A DNA stretch of 64,000 nucleotides from Ferroplasma sp. Lineage in GTDB: Archaea; Thermoplasmatota; Thermoplasmata; Thermoplasmatales; Thermoplasmataceae. This document shows, piece after piece, positions 9,421 through 18,439 of this stretch. The notes under the pieces were generated by a model that was not told the DNA's origin, did no database searches, and saw only the letters and a list, made by a program, of their open reading frames with translations. The stretch lies in contig NZ_CP133597.1 of the NCBI RefSeq assembly GCF_031200575.1, positions 62,001 to 126,000 of the forward strand. The letters run 5' to 3'. A program made the translations under genes and the position numbers. Numbering within the stretch: the first letter of the stretch is position 1; each line of letters opens with the position of its first letter.

Positions 9421-9895
9421 TATTATCATCCTCTCCTAAATTTTTATCCTCTTCCGTAGAAGCATCGTTTTCATCTTCCTGTTCCGGGAGGTCAATAGTC
9501 TCACCCTCTGTTTGTTCTTCAACTGGCTCGGATTCGACCGGTGTTGCTTCCGACTCCGCCGGTTTTTCCGGTTCAGGTGCGGGCAGGTTTCTTCTTGCTG
9601 TTATATCTTTAATCTTGTTATATCTACCCTCAATGGAAAGGTCAAGTTTTGTTATCACAAGATTGCTATGATCAATATAATAGGCAACCTGCTTTCCATC
9701 TGCCTTTGGTAAGGTAATCCCCTCTATTGAGATTTTGTTTGTTTTATGGCTAACTGCAATTACCTTGCCTCCTTCTCCCTTTCTGGATCCAGAAACAATT
9801 TTCACGATATCCCCCTTTACCACTGGAAAGCGGCGTATACCGTATTTCTTCCTTAGTTCCTGGTTTAATGCCACATTTATTTTTGTATTTAACAT
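9410..9895 (-). CDS. rpl24: 50S ribosomal protein L24 (uL24) with acidic C-terminal tail
   Basis: Early assembly protein of the large subunit. The KOW core PVVKGDIVKIVSGSRKGEGGKVI lies at about residues 23-46. The archaeal core ends near residue 105. The last 55 residues form a Pro/Glu/Asp-rich tail (for example EPEKPAESEATPVESEPVEE) with almost no basic residues. Total length 161 against about 115-125 in most archaea. A strongly acidic tail is unusual on an rRNA-binding protein. Confidence 0.93.
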   Translation of the reverse strand: MLNTKINVALNQELRKKYGIRRFPVVKGDIVKIVSGSRKGEGGKVIAVSHKTNKISIEGITLPKADGKQVAYYIDHSNLVITKLDLSIEGRYNKIKDITARRNLPAPEPEKPAESEATPVESEPVEEQTEGETIDLPEQEDENDASTEEDKNLGEDDNNEN

Positions 9896-9905
9896 AATAC
9901 TTACC

Positions 9906-10304
9906 TCATACTATTGTAGATGCTATTGCGGCAATTCTTGGCCATCTCTCAGCTGCCTCTCTGGCAACTGGCCCTTTAATTTCTGAACCCCTTACCTCTC
10001 CCTCTGGGGTAACAAGAACAGCCGCATTATCTTCGAATTCTATTATATTGCCATCTGCCCTTCTATATGGTCTTCTCTGTCTTACAACCACAGCATACAC
10101 TACTTTTGCACGCATTTCTGGGGTTCCTTTTTTGACACTGGCAATAAACAGGTCTCCAATTCCCGCTGCCGGTATTCTCCTTGCAACTGTGTGTAAATCC
10201 TTCACTCCTATCAAGCTGATCACCTTTGCACCGGTGTTGTCTGCGCACGGAATAACAGCACCCAGTGGAAGCCCTCTTGATTCATTTCCTGAAATCCCTT
10301 TCAT
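9906..10304 (-). CDS. rpl14: 50S ribosomal protein L14 (uL14)
   Basis: Interface protein forming bridges to 16S rRNA. LPLGAVIPCADNTGAKVISLIGV, followed by RRIPAAGIGDLFIASVKKGTP, is diagnostic. At 132 residues it is the standard archaeal length. It sits 1 nt after rps17. Confidence 0.97.
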   Translation of the reverse strand: MKGISGNESRGLPLGAVIPCADNTGAKVISLIGVKDLHTVARRIPAAGIGDLFIASVKKGTPEMRAKVVYAVVVRQRRPYRRADGNIIEFEDNAAVLVTPEGEVRGSEIKGPVAREAAERWPRIAAIASTIV

Positions 10305-10305
10305 C

Positions 10306-10626
10306 TTAGTTCACCTTCTCGATCACTACAAAGTCAATTGTTTTTGCCAGTTTCCTGCATTCTGCTGCCCTTACGCTGTCACCGACTTTTACATCGATGC
10401 AGTCAGGAAGGTGTGCGTGGTATTTCGTGAATTTGGTTTTATATCTTTCATATTTCTTAATGTATACCTTTGCTTCCCTGCGAATCACCACGCTTCGCTT
10501 CATCTTTACTGAAACAACCTTACCGGTGAGTATTTGTCCCCTGACCGGTAGCTCCCCATGAAAGGGGCAATTGACATCATTGCACTCCTTTTCGGGTGGC
10601 TTAACATCTATTCCTATATTTCTCAT
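10306..10626 (-). CDS. rps17: 30S ribosomal protein S17 (uS17)
   Basis: Small-subunit OB-fold protein. The archaeal N-terminal block NIGIDVKPPEKECNDVNCPFHG and the core RGQILTGKVVSVKMKRSVVI identify it. 106 residues, normal for archaea. It overlaps rnp1 by 4 nt. Confidence 0.96.
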   Translation of the reverse strand: MRNIGIDVKPPEKECNDVNCPFHGELPVRGQILTGKVVSVKMKRSVVIRREAKVYIKKYERYKTKFTKYHAHLPDCIDVKVGDSVRAAECRKLAKTIDFVVIEKVN

Positions 10627-10922
10627 CTTGAATCATACCTCCTCAGTTTTTTGTATATTTTTCTTTTCTCCTTGGTTCTGTCTTCCGGTTTAAGCAGTAT
10701 GGCATCACCATGGATATCATACCAGGCATCACCAAACTCCACACGGAATACAGCGCCGGTTTTGGGTATATTACATACCTTACTCCCGGCATCTATTGCA
10801 ATCATATTCCTTGATTCGTCAATTATCTTACCATTAATGCCTACATTATTCATGTTAGGCGAATTCTTGACTTTGATATACTTACCTATTAATTCCTTTA
10901 AATAGACTTCATTAGTATTCAT
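10623..10922 (-). CDS. rnp1: Ribonuclease P protein component 1 (Rnp1/Pop4/Rpp29)
   Basis: Protein subunit of archaeal RNase P, which trims tRNA 5' leaders. The 99-residue product has the Sm-like barrel pattern: LIGKYIKVKNSPN, GINGKIIDESRNMIAID, and a basic C-terminus (DRTKEKRKIYKKLRRY). Its position between aIF1 and rps17 is the conserved euryarchaeal slot. It overlaps both neighbours by 4 nt. Confidence 0.93.
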   Translation of the reverse strand: MNTNEVYLKELIGKYIKVKNSPNMNNVGINGKIIDESRNMIAIDAGSKVCNIPKTGAVFRVEFGDAWYDIHGDAILLKPEDRTKEKRKIYKKLRRYDSR

Positions 10923-11218
10923 GCCATCTGAACCTTGAATCCCATGCTTTCCAGCTCTCTCTTCATAACATCTCTGTGATCGCCCTGCAATTCTATGCTT
11001 TTCCCATCTTTTACGGTTCCACCTGAGGCGGCCTTTTTCTTCAATGCTTTGGCAATCTCGTTGATGTTTTCTGTTTTCGGATCTATTCCATCAATAACTG
11101 TGACAAGCTTTCCATATCTTCTCTTGTCAACACTGATTTTTACAAGCTCACTGTCACGGTTAAATCCTTCCCAAGGCTGCAGTTCCTTTGGCATTCCTGT
11201 GAAATCTTTATCTTTCAT
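10919..11218 (-). CDS. Translation initiation factor aIF1 (SUI1)
   Basis: Fidelity factor for start-codon selection on the small subunit. The SUI1 core is clear: RRYGKLVTVIDGI near residues 33-45, then AASGGTVKDGKSIELQGDHRDVM. At 99 residues it matches archaeal aIF1. Embedded between rpl29 and rnp1, with 1-4 nt overlaps. Confidence 0.95.
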   Translation of the reverse strand: MKDKDFTGMPKELQPWEGFNRDSELVKISVDKRRYGKLVTVIDGIDPKTENINEIAKALKKKAASGGTVKDGKSIELQGDHRDVMKRELESMGFKVQMA

Positions 11219-11412
11219 TATCTTTTTTCCTCCATTATGGTAAGTATCCTGGCTATCTGCTTCTTTATAGAGTGCATGGTGCCCGGGCTTGCAGGAGCTC
11301 CACCCATGGCAATTGCAGATCTCTCTTTAAGAAGAGACTCTTTCAGTGATTTTAGTTTCTCATTCAGTTCTTCCGGAGTCATCTCCCTTAATTCTCTTGC
11401 CTTCATTTCCAT
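11218..11412 (-). CDS. rpl29: 50S ribosomal protein L29 (uL29)
   Basis: Small helical-hairpin protein at the tunnel exit, part of the SRP docking site. 64 residues: MKARELREMTPEELNEKLKSL is the classic N-terminus. The C-terminal half ends in the KKQIARILTIMEEKR helix. Next to rps3 as usual. Confidence 0.95.
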   Translation of the reverse strand: MEMKARELREMTPEELNEKLKSLKESLLKERSAIAMGGAPASPGTMHSIKKQIARILTIMEEKR

Positions 11413-11413
11413 T

Positions 11414-12064
11414 TTATTCTACCTCACTACTGTCATTAGTTTCCGGCTTCTCTGGTGCAACAGGAACCTTAGCCGCCGTATTAATTGATATTTCATCAGG
11501 AAGACGGTAATCCTGTCTTAGTAGCCTGACATATATGCCAATAGCGCCGGTTTTGAGCATGGCCACAGAGTAGCCACTTATCACTCCGGACCTGGCTGGT
11601 TCCCCAGAATATTTTATCTCGCCGAACATGAATTTCTGGGTTCTGGCACGCTCACCGGATATCTTCCCGCCTATTCTTATCAGAACTCCTCTTGCATGCT
11701 GGTCTATTATTCTCCTTAACGTTGTATTTCCTGCTTTTCTGTAATTCCAGCCTTTTTCAAGAGACAGGGCTATTTTCTTTGAAATAACCTGAGGATTAAG
11801 ATCGGGGTTCTCTACTTCTTTGACCTCTATCTGTGGTGATTCAAGCCCATATTTTGATTCAAGGGTTGCAGTCATGGCCTTTATTTTAGACCCGTGCCTT
11901 CCTATTACGAGGCCAGGCCTGTTTACGTACAGTGTTATATTTGTCCCGAACGGTGTTCTCTTCATCTCCATTCCACCGAAACCTGCACTATCGTTCTCAG
12001 ATTGTAAATATTCGGTAACAAGCAGTTTTTTAATGTTATCACTAACAAATTTCTTCTCCTTCAT
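11414..12064 (-). CDS. rps3: 30S ribosomal protein S3 (uS3)
   Basis: Lines the mRNA entry tunnel. The KH motif [14 protein letters not shown] (GRHG loop) lies near residues 51-64 and the C-terminal domain has [20 protein letters not shown]. At 216 residues with a short acidic tail ([13 protein letters not shown]), it is a normal archaeal protein. Confidence 0.96.
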   Translation of the reverse strand: MKEKKFVSDNIKKLLVTEYLQSENDSAGFGGMEMKRTPFGTNITLYVNRPGLVIGRHGSKIKAMTATLESKYGLESPQIEVKEVENPDLNPQVISKKIALSLEKGWNYRKAGNTTLRRIIDQHARGVLIRIGGKISGERARTQKFMFGEIKYSGEPARSGVISGYSVAMLKTGAIGIYVRLLRQDYRLPDEISINTAAKVPVAPEKPETNDSSEVE

Positions 12065-12068
12065 CTAA

Positions 12069-12518
12069 TCACTCCTTTTCATTTTCTATTACGACTACAT
12101 CCAGGTTTATAAGGTCTTTAAAGAATGCCCCGGCCCTTCCATATGCCTTCGGGGTAAATTTTTTAATCATTCTTCCCTTAGATGCGGAGATATGGTATAT
12201 CTTCAGGTCATCAGTCAATCCCTTGAATTCTGCGTTGGCTGAAACATCGTCAAGCAGTTTTTTGAATGCCTTTACTGCCTTAACTGGGTATCTTCCAGGA
12301 CCAACAGCCTTCCTGTGCGATACTGAATCAAGGTACCTGAAATATGGGACTGCCATTTTCTTTTCAAGAACAAGATCCAGTGTATTTTTGGCTGACTCCA
12401 GATTCATGCCCCTAATGAAATGGGCAACATTAACTGCGTCCTTTAAGGATATATCTGTCTCCTTTACCTGTGCTCTAGCGTGCTTTTCCGGCATATTATC
12501 TATACTGTATCCTTTCAT
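12069..12518 (-). CDS. rpl22: 50S ribosomal protein L22 (uL22)
   Basis: Lines the exit tunnel. The archaeal signature includes ISLKDAVNVAHFIRGMNLESA and RKAVGPGRYPVKAVKAFKKLL. 149 residues; four nt separate it from rps3. Confidence 0.95.
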   Translation of the reverse strand: MKGYSIDNMPEKHARAQVKETDISLKDAVNVAHFIRGMNLESAKNTLDLVLEKKMAVPYFRYLDSVSHRKAVGPGRYPVKAVKAFKKLLDDVSANAEFKGLTDDLKIYHISASKGRMIKKFTPKAYGRAGAFFKDLINLDVVVIENEKE

Positions 12519-12522
12519 AATA

Positions 12523-12978
12523 TCACTTCAGTGGCAGGAATTTTGATGACCTTGTAGCTCCGACTCCTGGACCGGAATGCTTTACTTCTTTTCTCGTCGG
12601 TGCAAACTCCCCCAGATAATGACCTATCATTTCTGGCTTTATTTCAAATTTCAAATATGATGTGCCGTTATAAAGCTCTATTTTCTTGCCTATAAACTGT
12701 GGAAGTATGATAATATCTCTTACATGAGTTTTAATTGTTTCTTTATCCCCAAGAAGATCGTCAAATACTTTCTTCTGCTCATGGTTCATTTCCCTGTTAT
12801 ATGATCTCCTCACACGTGCCGGGAAAATTTCAAGAAGTTCCGGAAGCTCCATTTCTTCCAGCTCTTCTATGGACTTTCCACGGTAGGAAAACTCTCTGGC
12901 CCTTCCTGTTATGGCTTTCTGGGCTTTTCGGGCCCTTCTTTTAATAGATTTTACTGTTACCTGTCTCCTAACTACCAT
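12523..12978 (-). CDS. rps19: 30S ribosomal protein S19 (uS19)
   Basis: Head protein of the small subunit. The C-terminal block [20 protein letters not shown] is diagnostic; the archaeal-specific N-terminal extension ([18 protein letters not shown]) is present. 151 residues. It overlaps the end of rpl2 by 7 nt. Confidence 0.96.
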   Translation of the reverse strand: MVVRRQVTVKSIKRRARKAQKAITGRAREFSYRGKSIEELEEMELPELLEIFPARVRRSYNREMNHEQKKVFDDLLGDKETIKTHVRDIIILPQFIGKKIELYNGTSYLKFEIKPEMIGHYLGEFAPTRKEVKHSGPGVGATRSSKFLPLK

Positions 12979-13670
12979 TTCTTATCCCTCCTTTTAGGTG
13001 ATAATCTACCAACCTTGGCACCTGGCGGGGCACCTCTTGCTACAGTGCTCGGTCCTCCAACGTGCTGGTGGTTTCCACCTCCATGTGGATGGTTAACTGC
13101 ATTCATTGCTACACCCCTCACAGTGTATGCTCTTTTGGCCTTGCTCTGTAGATATTTGATATGTCTCCCTGCCTTCAATATGGGAATATCCCTGGCTCCA
13201 GAACCTGCCACAACCCCAACAGTGGCATGGCAGTTCGGATTCAGCTCTCTGGTTTTCCCTGAGGGAAGCTTAACCGATACATAATTTCCATGACTTATTA
13301 TAAGGCCGGATGACCCTGCCGTTCTGCAAAACTTTCCACCATCTCCGGGATGATTTTCAATATTGTATACGTAGGTTCCATCATCTATCTTGGATAGTGT
13401 TGTGGTTGTACCTGGGTTTGAATTGCCCATTTCTCCAGAATAAAGTTTTTGTCCTTTAAATGCGCCATTAAAAGCTATCATGTAATTTATTTCATTTTTT
13501 TCATTTTTTAGTGATAGAATTGGAGCATTTCTTCCCGGAGCCTGCACAATATCATATACTGTGTAATTACCATCAGAAAGATGCTTTATTTCTGATAGAT
13601 GTCTATGGCTCGGGCTCATGTATGTTAATGAGCCGTGTCCTCTTCTCTGTGCTACTATATGTTTTCCCAT
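12972..13670 (-). CDS. rpl2: 50S ribosomal protein L2 (uL2)
   Basis: Core protein near the peptidyl transferase centre. The conserved [20 protein letters not shown] region contains the critical histidine loop. 232 residues, typical of archaea (about 240). Confidence 0.97.
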   Translation of the reverse strand: MGKHIVAQRRGHGSLTYMSPSHRHLSEIKHLSDGNYTVYDIVQAPGRNAPILSLKNEKNEINYMIAFNGAFKGQKLYSGEMGNSNPGTTTTLSKIDDGTYVYNIENHPGDGGKFCRTAGSSGLIISHGNYVSVKLPSGKTRELNPNCHATVGVVAGSGARDIPILKAGRHIKYLQSKAKRAYTVRGVAMNAVNHPHGGGNHQHVGGPSTVARGAPPGAKVGRLSPKRRDKKW

Positions 13671-13680
13671 TCATTTCACC

Positions 13681-13929
13681 CTAGAATATTCCAATCCTTC
13701 CGCCTATTTCTTCAGCAGAATAATCAGAGGAAAGCCTTGCAATTGCTTTTTTCCCCTTTTTTGTGATAAGGATATTAAGTCCTTCCACCTTCACGTCAAA
13801 TCTCTCTTCAATTTCCTTTTTTATATCTGCCTTTTTTGCCCTGCGATCAACAATGAATGTTAATTTATTTTCCTTCTCCATCATTAGTGTGGTCTTCTCA
13901 GTAACCACAGGAGATATTATATAATCCAT
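13681..13929 (-). CDS. rpl23: 50S ribosomal protein L23 (uL23)
   Basis: Tunnel-exit protein that docks SRP and the translocon. 82 residues with the classic ISPVVTEKTTLMMEKENKLTF N-terminal strand and KKADIKKEIEERFDVKVEGLN. Normal archaeal length. Confidence 0.96.
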   Translation of the reverse strand: MDYIISPVVTEKTTLMMEKENKLTFIVDRRAKKADIKKEIEERFDVKVEGLNILITKKGKKAIARLSSDYSAEEIGGRIGIF

Positions 13930-14700
13930 TTAATCCACCTCCCTCAGATTTTCTATTGCAGATGCCGTGTATATAGTCAGCCTGCCAGGGTTTCCCCCCG
14001 GGGCAAGCTTGGTTATGCTGAGACTGTTCAGGGATGCGAGATCAACTCCTGGAAGAGATGAAAATGCCCTGAGGTTCTCGCTGGAGGATCCAACTATCAA
14101 AAGACTTTTAGGCTGTTTGTATGTCCTGTTTCTCATTTTACCTCTTCCGGCCCTGATTTTCTTCCCGTTTTTAGATCTTAGAACATCATCATATACGCCT
14201 AGATTTGCCAGCACCTGAACTGCGTCCTTTACCTTCTTTATGTTCTCTATATCATCTTCCACAACTATTGGAAAAGTTAGTTTATCCACATAATCCTCTG
14301 AAATTTTATGCCCGCGGGCGATTATGCGTTCTTTGTTAGCTGTCATTGCGATGGCACTTAATTTTGCCATTTTTCTTTCCTTTTTATTAATTTTCTTATA
14401 CAGTACCTTATCACTTCTCGGTGATAGGGCACTTCTACCTCCTACCATACTGGCGAGAAGTACACCCCTGGATCCGCTGGCAAGTCTTGGAATCCTGGAA
14501 ATACCATGATTTGGACCAAGGTTATGCCCAACTCTTCTTGTTCCAGCAAGTGGACTTGATCCATAGGGCTGTCTCATTGAAAGCGATATAGCCCTGAAGG
14601 CCTTGTGAATAAGATCTTCTCTTGGATCAATATCGAATACAGGAGGTAAGTCTATTTCCTTGCTGACTTCCCCATCTATAGAATAAATATTAGCCTTCAT
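13930..14700 (-). CDS. rpl4: 50S ribosomal protein L4 (uL4)
   Basis: Tunnel-wall protein. The extended loop with SSPLAGTRRVGHNLGPNHG and GRSALSPRSDKVLYKKINKKER is typical of archaeal L4. The open frame can begin at a GTG at 14709, but I choose ATG 14700 because GGGTGAT lies 4-5 nt upstream and the L3 stop ends at 14702. That gives about 256 residues starting MKANIYSIDG, the family start. Confidence 0.95.
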   Translation of the reverse strand: MKANIYSIDGEVSKEIDLPPVFDIDPREDLIHKAFRAISLSMRQPYGSSPLAGTRRVGHNLGPNHGISRIPRLASGSRGVLLASMVGGRSALSPRSDKVLYKKINKKERKMAKLSAIAMTANKERIIARGHKISEDYVDKLTFPIVVEDDIENIKKVKDAVQVLANLGVYDDVLRSKNGKKIRAGRGKMRNRTYKQPKSLLIVGSSSENLRAFSSLPGVDLASLNSLSITKLAPGGNPGRLTIYTASAIENLREVD

Positions 14701-14701
14701 T

Positions 14702-15694
14702 TTAATCACCCTGTTTTGATTCTCTTGAGATGTATGTTATCTCAACCTTTTCTGCATTTGATACTTTCTGTCTTGCCGGGTCTCTTAATTTTATTAACCT
14801 CTTGGCAGGACCGGATATGGACCCGTAAAGTAATATATAATCATTCCTTACCAGGCCGTAGTTTAGGAAACCGCCCTTAACATTAATCTCGTCGACATTG
14901 TCCTTTTTTCCAAATTTCATAATTCTTATATTATGTATGGTCCTCTGATGCAGTCCTACCTGACCAGCTTGGGGAACAGTATTTCTTACCCAGTCAGGAT
15001 GCCATGGACCGAGAGTTCCTATCATTCTTCTGTGTTTCCTGTTACTCCTGGGCAGAAGCTTTACACCGAACCTCTTTACCACGCCCTGAAAACCTTTTCC
15101 TTTTGTAACTGAAATTACATCAACAAAAGAGCCCTCAGCATTGAAATCAGAGAAGTGCAGTTCCTTACCGAGCTTCTCTTCTGCGAGTTTAATTCTCTCA
15201 GGAATAGTACCTCCAGCTATTCTAACCTCAAATATTTCCGGAGTTTTATTAGGTATTCCTGTAACAAGTTTTGGATTGGTGTTAACCAGCAGCCTTACAT
15301 CTGCCACATCCTTAACCTCTATATTTTTTGAATCCTTATTCTTGATTTCAGGTATCCTCTTAAAAACTTCTTTTTCTATGTTTTCAGCCCTCTTTTCTGT
15401 GAATACTCTGAGGCCATTGTCACCATCTTCATAGTAACGAATAGCTATAACATTCAAAGGAGGTACCTCTACCACTGTTACGGGAACCATTATGGTTTTT
15501 CCAGCTGTTACACTGGTTTTACGGTAATCGGTTACCTGAACGTGTGTCATTCCTACCTTATATCCAGCGAATGCCTGAATCTTCGATTTGCCTTCTATCT
15601 CTGGCCATGATCGAATTCCAGCCCCAATCTTTTTAGCACGTACTCTGGGATAGTACGCCATTGATCCCCTACGGGAATGATGCGGTGTTGCCAT
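14702..15694 (-). CDS. rpl3: 50S ribosomal protein L3 (uL3)
   Basis: First gene of the ribosomal operon. The 330-residue protein starts with the archaeal block HHSRRGSMAYYPRVRAKK and contains VTKGKGFQGVVKRFGV and GTLGPWHPDW. Usual archaeal length. TTGGTGAT upstream of the ATG serves as the ribosome-binding site, so unlike many first genes here this transcript appears to have a leader. Confidence 0.97.
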   Translation of the reverse strand: MATPHHSRRGSMAYYPRVRAKKIGAGIRSWPEIEGKSKIQAFAGYKVGMTHVQVTDYRKTSVTAGKTIMVPVTVVEVPPLNVIAIRYYEDGDNGLRVFTEKRAENIEKEVFKRIPEIKNKDSKNIEVKDVADVRLLVNTNPKLVTGIPNKTPEIFEVRIAGGTIPERIKLAEEKLGKELHFSDFNAEGSFVDVISVTKGKGFQGVVKRFGVKLLPRSNRKHRRMIGTLGPWHPDWVRNTVPQAGQVGLHQRTIHNIRIMKFGKKDNVDEINVKGGFLNYGLVRNDYILLYGSISGPAKRLIKLRDPARQKVSNAEKVEITYISRESKQGD

Positions 15695-16036
15695 TTTATA
15701 TCACCAACCGTTACACTTGCTATATTGCCAATAAATTGCAATATTCCGGGTTGCTATTTGCATTGCCCAATGTGTATGGTTAAATTGCGAAAGGTTATTG
15801 GATTAATATTTATTAAGTTTGTTATTATAATTTCTAATTCTTCCCACAATTTCTAATGGTAGATAACCTATTCCCTGCCTACAGGAAAACATGCTAAAGT
15901 ATAATATATGCGTCTTTTATAATACAGTTAAAAATCATCTGGCAAATATTGCTAAGATGACGCCAAATGATTTCTTAAAGGTATCCTGGTATTCTTAATT
16001 TATTACTGATTATCAACGTTATAAAATATATATTAT
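15695..16036 (-). promoter_or_regulatory. Leader/promoter region of the ribosomal operon with clustered TTGC motifs
   Basis: About 340 bp without a coding gene, between the stop of the MBL-fold gene and the start of rpl3. It must hold the promoter for the long rpl3 operon. Within 15725-15788 the 4-mer TTGC occurs six times, including an ATTGCAAT palindrome at 15735-15742. TATA-like stretches are seen at about 15734-15742 and 15811-15820 on the transcribed strand. I see no RNA gene in it. Confidence 0.45.
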
Positions 16037-16654
16037 TTATGGGCAATTATATGGGTCCCCATGTGATGGTAGTATGGTTACCGGGCATAAATCCTTAATC
16101 TTCTGCAGGGACTGACGGGCATCTTCCATATTTTGAGTAAACATAGGGTCAATCTTAAACTTTTTTCTCTTTATAGTAAATGCATCCCCAACAAATACAG
16201 TGTTTTGCTCCTTATAATAAATAGATACATTGTCCTGGGAATACCCTGGCGTATCCATAACTTCAAGAAAATCAATGTCCATCTTATTATAAGAATATAC
16301 ATGCTGAATTCCTTCAAATCTCAACCCTTTCCCTTCTATTTCAAGAATTCCCTTTAAATTAGGGCCATTTTTCATGGTTCCCATCCCGCGTTTAGGCACG
16401 TATATTTTAGGATTGTAAGTATCGTAAATATCACGCAATGCACCCACATGGATATAATCTACAGCGGTTATCAATACGTAATCCGGGGAAGAACCAGTCG
16501 TACTATAATAATCCATTATTTTATTGAAGTCCGCCTGTATCCCGGCATCTATCTGGATAGTAGTACCGTTATGTTTTAATACATATGTATGAACAACTGT
16601 ACCGGGTATCATGTCTATATTCTCAGGAAAATTGAAAACAATTTTAGACAACAC
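16037..16654 (-). CDS. Metallo-beta-lactamase-fold protein with degenerate metal site
   Basis: The 205-residue protein follows the MBL fold: opening strands with DAGIQ (res 36-40), a C-terminal FVGDAF (D157) and LPSHGDP (H198). Yet the main metal motif HxHxDH reads A64-V-D66-Y-I68-H69, so two histidines and the aspartate are lost. The next ligand in TPGH reads TPGY (Y138). It probably cannot hold the usual di-metal centre. It lies 29 nt after ctaB on the same strand, so it is likely the last gene of the oxidase operon. Function unknown; hydrolase activity is doubtful. Confidence 0.7.
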   Translation of the reverse strand: MLSKIVFNFPENIDMIPGTVVHTYVLKHNGTTIQIDAGIQADFNKIMDYYSTTGSSPDYVLITAVDYIHVGALRDIYDTYNPKIYVPKRGMGTMKNGPNLKGILEIEGKGLRFEGIQHVYSYNKMDIDFLEVMDTPGYSQDNVSIYYKEQNTVFVGDAFTIKRKKFKIDPMFTQNMEDARQSLQKIKDLCPVTILPSHGDPYNCP

Positions 16655-16683
16655 ATTTACCTCCTATCACGAAGATGTTAAAA

Positions 16684-17550
16684 TTATATAAAAGGATATA
16701 TTATTATAACAAGCAAGAGGATCAATAGATACATATTAGAAAATCCGAATGCACTTCTGAAATATTTTTTGTTGTATTCCTTGAAAGCTGGTCTCGCCAC
16801 ATAGTATAGTAGTATAGCATCCATGATTACTGCTATAGGCAGATATGCAAGTCCAAGTTTAATTGCTGGTACCAGGAATGGTATAAGAGAATAAAACACA
16901 AGTATTACAGTGTTGACAATAATCCAGAATTCAGTTTTTTTAACACCGACCATTGCAGGCAGCATGGGCACCTTACTGGCTTTATAATCATCAACATTAT
17001 TAATTGAAAGATTCCAGAAGTGGGTTGGTGTCCACATAAATACAAGGAAGGCGAGAAATAGTGATGTAAGTGAAACCGAATTTGTTAGGGATGCCCATCC
17101 GGCGAGGGCAGGAAATCCACCTGCAATCCCTCCTATGACAATGTTAAGACTTGTCCTCCTTTTAAGGAATACGGTGTACAAAAATACATAACTAAGGAAC
17201 CCGCCGAAGATAAATAATGCCGTAAGTAAGTTTATAAATAAGGAACTGACTGCAAATGAAACAATTATCATAATAAGAGCAATTGAAAATATATAGCTTC
17301 TTGTGTGTTCATTTAGTGTGCCTGATCTGGACCTGGTCCTTTTCATCTTTGTATCTATATCCATATCGTAGATGTTATTGAATATGCTTGCTGACATGGA
17401 AGCCAAGGTTCCTGTCAGGATAAGCAGGAACAATAGAAAAGGATGAGAGAAACTGCCCGGTGCTAAAATAAAAGCTGTTACGGCAACTAAATCTATTAAA
17501 ATTGTGATTTCCAGTTTCGTTATTTTCATGAAATTTGTTAATTTACCCAT
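16684..17550 (-). CDS. ctaB: Protoheme IX farnesyltransferase (heme O synthase)
   Basis: UbiA-family prenyltransferase that adds farnesyl to heme B, giving heme O, the precursor of heme A for the oxidase. The 288-residue protein has about 8-9 membrane helices. The prenyl-diphosphate/Mg motif NNIYDMDIDTKMKRTRSR lies near residues 62-79, and a second loop has NNVDDYKASKVPML. Located in the oxidase operon 51 nt after subunit II, which fits a role in heme supply to that enzyme. Confidence 0.92.
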   Translation of the reverse strand: MGKLTNFMKITKLEITILIDLVAVTAFILAPGSFSHPFLLFLLILTGTLASMSASIFNNIYDMDIDTKMKRTRSRSGTLNEHTRSYIFSIALIMIIVSFAVSSLFINLLTALFIFGGFLSYVFLYTVFLKRRTSLNIVIGGIAGGFPALAGWASLTNSVSLTSLFLAFLVFMWTPTHFWNLSINNVDDYKASKVPMLPAMVGVKKTEFWIIVNTVILVFYSLIPFLVPAIKLGLAYLPIAVIMDAILLYYVARPAFKEYNKKYFRSAFGFSNMYLLILLLVIIIYPFI

Positions 17551-17601
17551 ATTTAGTCACCCTGATTAAAGTAGAAGTAATTTATAATAAAATAAAAGTA
17601 T

Positions 17602-18438
17602 TTATGCACCAGCTGATGGTGGTGCAATTGTGCCATTATAGTAGTTGTTAGGCCCGTAGTTTTCAGAGTACCCGTCCATGTGGAATTTCTCAACCATCTC
17701 ACCATGGGTTGTGGTGTTTAACCAGCTTTCGTACTGTGTTTTTGGTAATACAAATGCCTGACCTCTCATATGGGCATGACCGAGTCCACATAGTTCAACA
17801 CACTCAAAGTGGAATTCCCCAGTTTCTGTAATATTAGTCCATATGTAATTATAATGTCCTGGAAAAGCGTCAACCTTCGTGACATTAATCAGATAGAACG
17901 AATGCATTACATCAACGCTGGTTACATTAAACTGAATTGGAGTGTCTGCTGGAAGTACAACAAAGTGCCTCGATGATGCACCATTGGGATATATGAAAAC
18001 CCACTGCCACTGATATCCGACTACATCAATATCCATGTAGTGATGAGCATCAGTAGGGGCTGATGGTGCTGCTCCTGCAACCCTGATCCCATATGCTGGC
18101 GGTAAATCATATACCAGTAAGGACAGCAATATGAGCACCACAAACAGAACGAATAGCTTGAAGATGGTTTTATTCCCACGTTCAAGGTTCTCTATCCTTC
18201 CTGGTCTCATATCTACATCCTTATTGTACTTTGAATTTTCAAAGTCATCAGCTTTTTTTGGCTTGTAACTTTTGAGAAATACATACACATACCATAGAGC
18301 AAAACCTGCCCCTATCAAAATACCAGGGACAATATATGCCAGGAATATGGATGTAATTTCGGCTCCCGTAATGGAACCTCTTGGTATCAGATGATACACA
18401 CTAGGTAAGATATTATATAGTTCTAACACTTTTTTCAC
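17602..18438 (-). CDS. coxB: Heme-copper oxidase subunit II with CuA site
   Basis: Takes electrons from a soluble or surface donor into the oxidase. The 278-residue protein has two N-terminal membrane helices (about 30-55 and 92-110) and an extracytoplasmic cupredoxin domain. All CuA ligands are present: H179, C213, E215, C217, H221 and M224 (CVELCGLGHAHM). A complete CuA marks a cytochrome c-type, not a quinol-type, oxidase; the donor here is most likely the sulfocyanin encoded just upstream in the operon. Confidence 0.93.
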   Translation of the reverse strand: MKKVLELYNILPSVYHLIPRGSITGAEITSIFLAYIVPGILIGAGFALWYVYVFLKSYKPKKADDFENSKYNKDVDMRPGRIENLERGNKTIFKLFVLFVVLILLSLLVYDLPPAYGIRVAGAAPSAPTDAHHYMDIDVVGYQWQWVFIYPNGASSRHFVVLPADTPIQFNVTSVDVMHSFYLINVTKVDAFPGHYNYIWTNITETGEFHFECVELCGLGHAHMRGQAFVLPKTQYESWLNTTTHGEMVEKFHMDGYSENYGPNNYYNGTIAPPSAGA

Positions 18439-18439
18439 C

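Noticed and set aside
15695-16036. CRISPR array or tandem repeat before rpl3
   Set aside because: The repeated element is only four bases and unevenly spaced; there are no repeat-spacer units. No CRISPR array was seen anywhere in the window.
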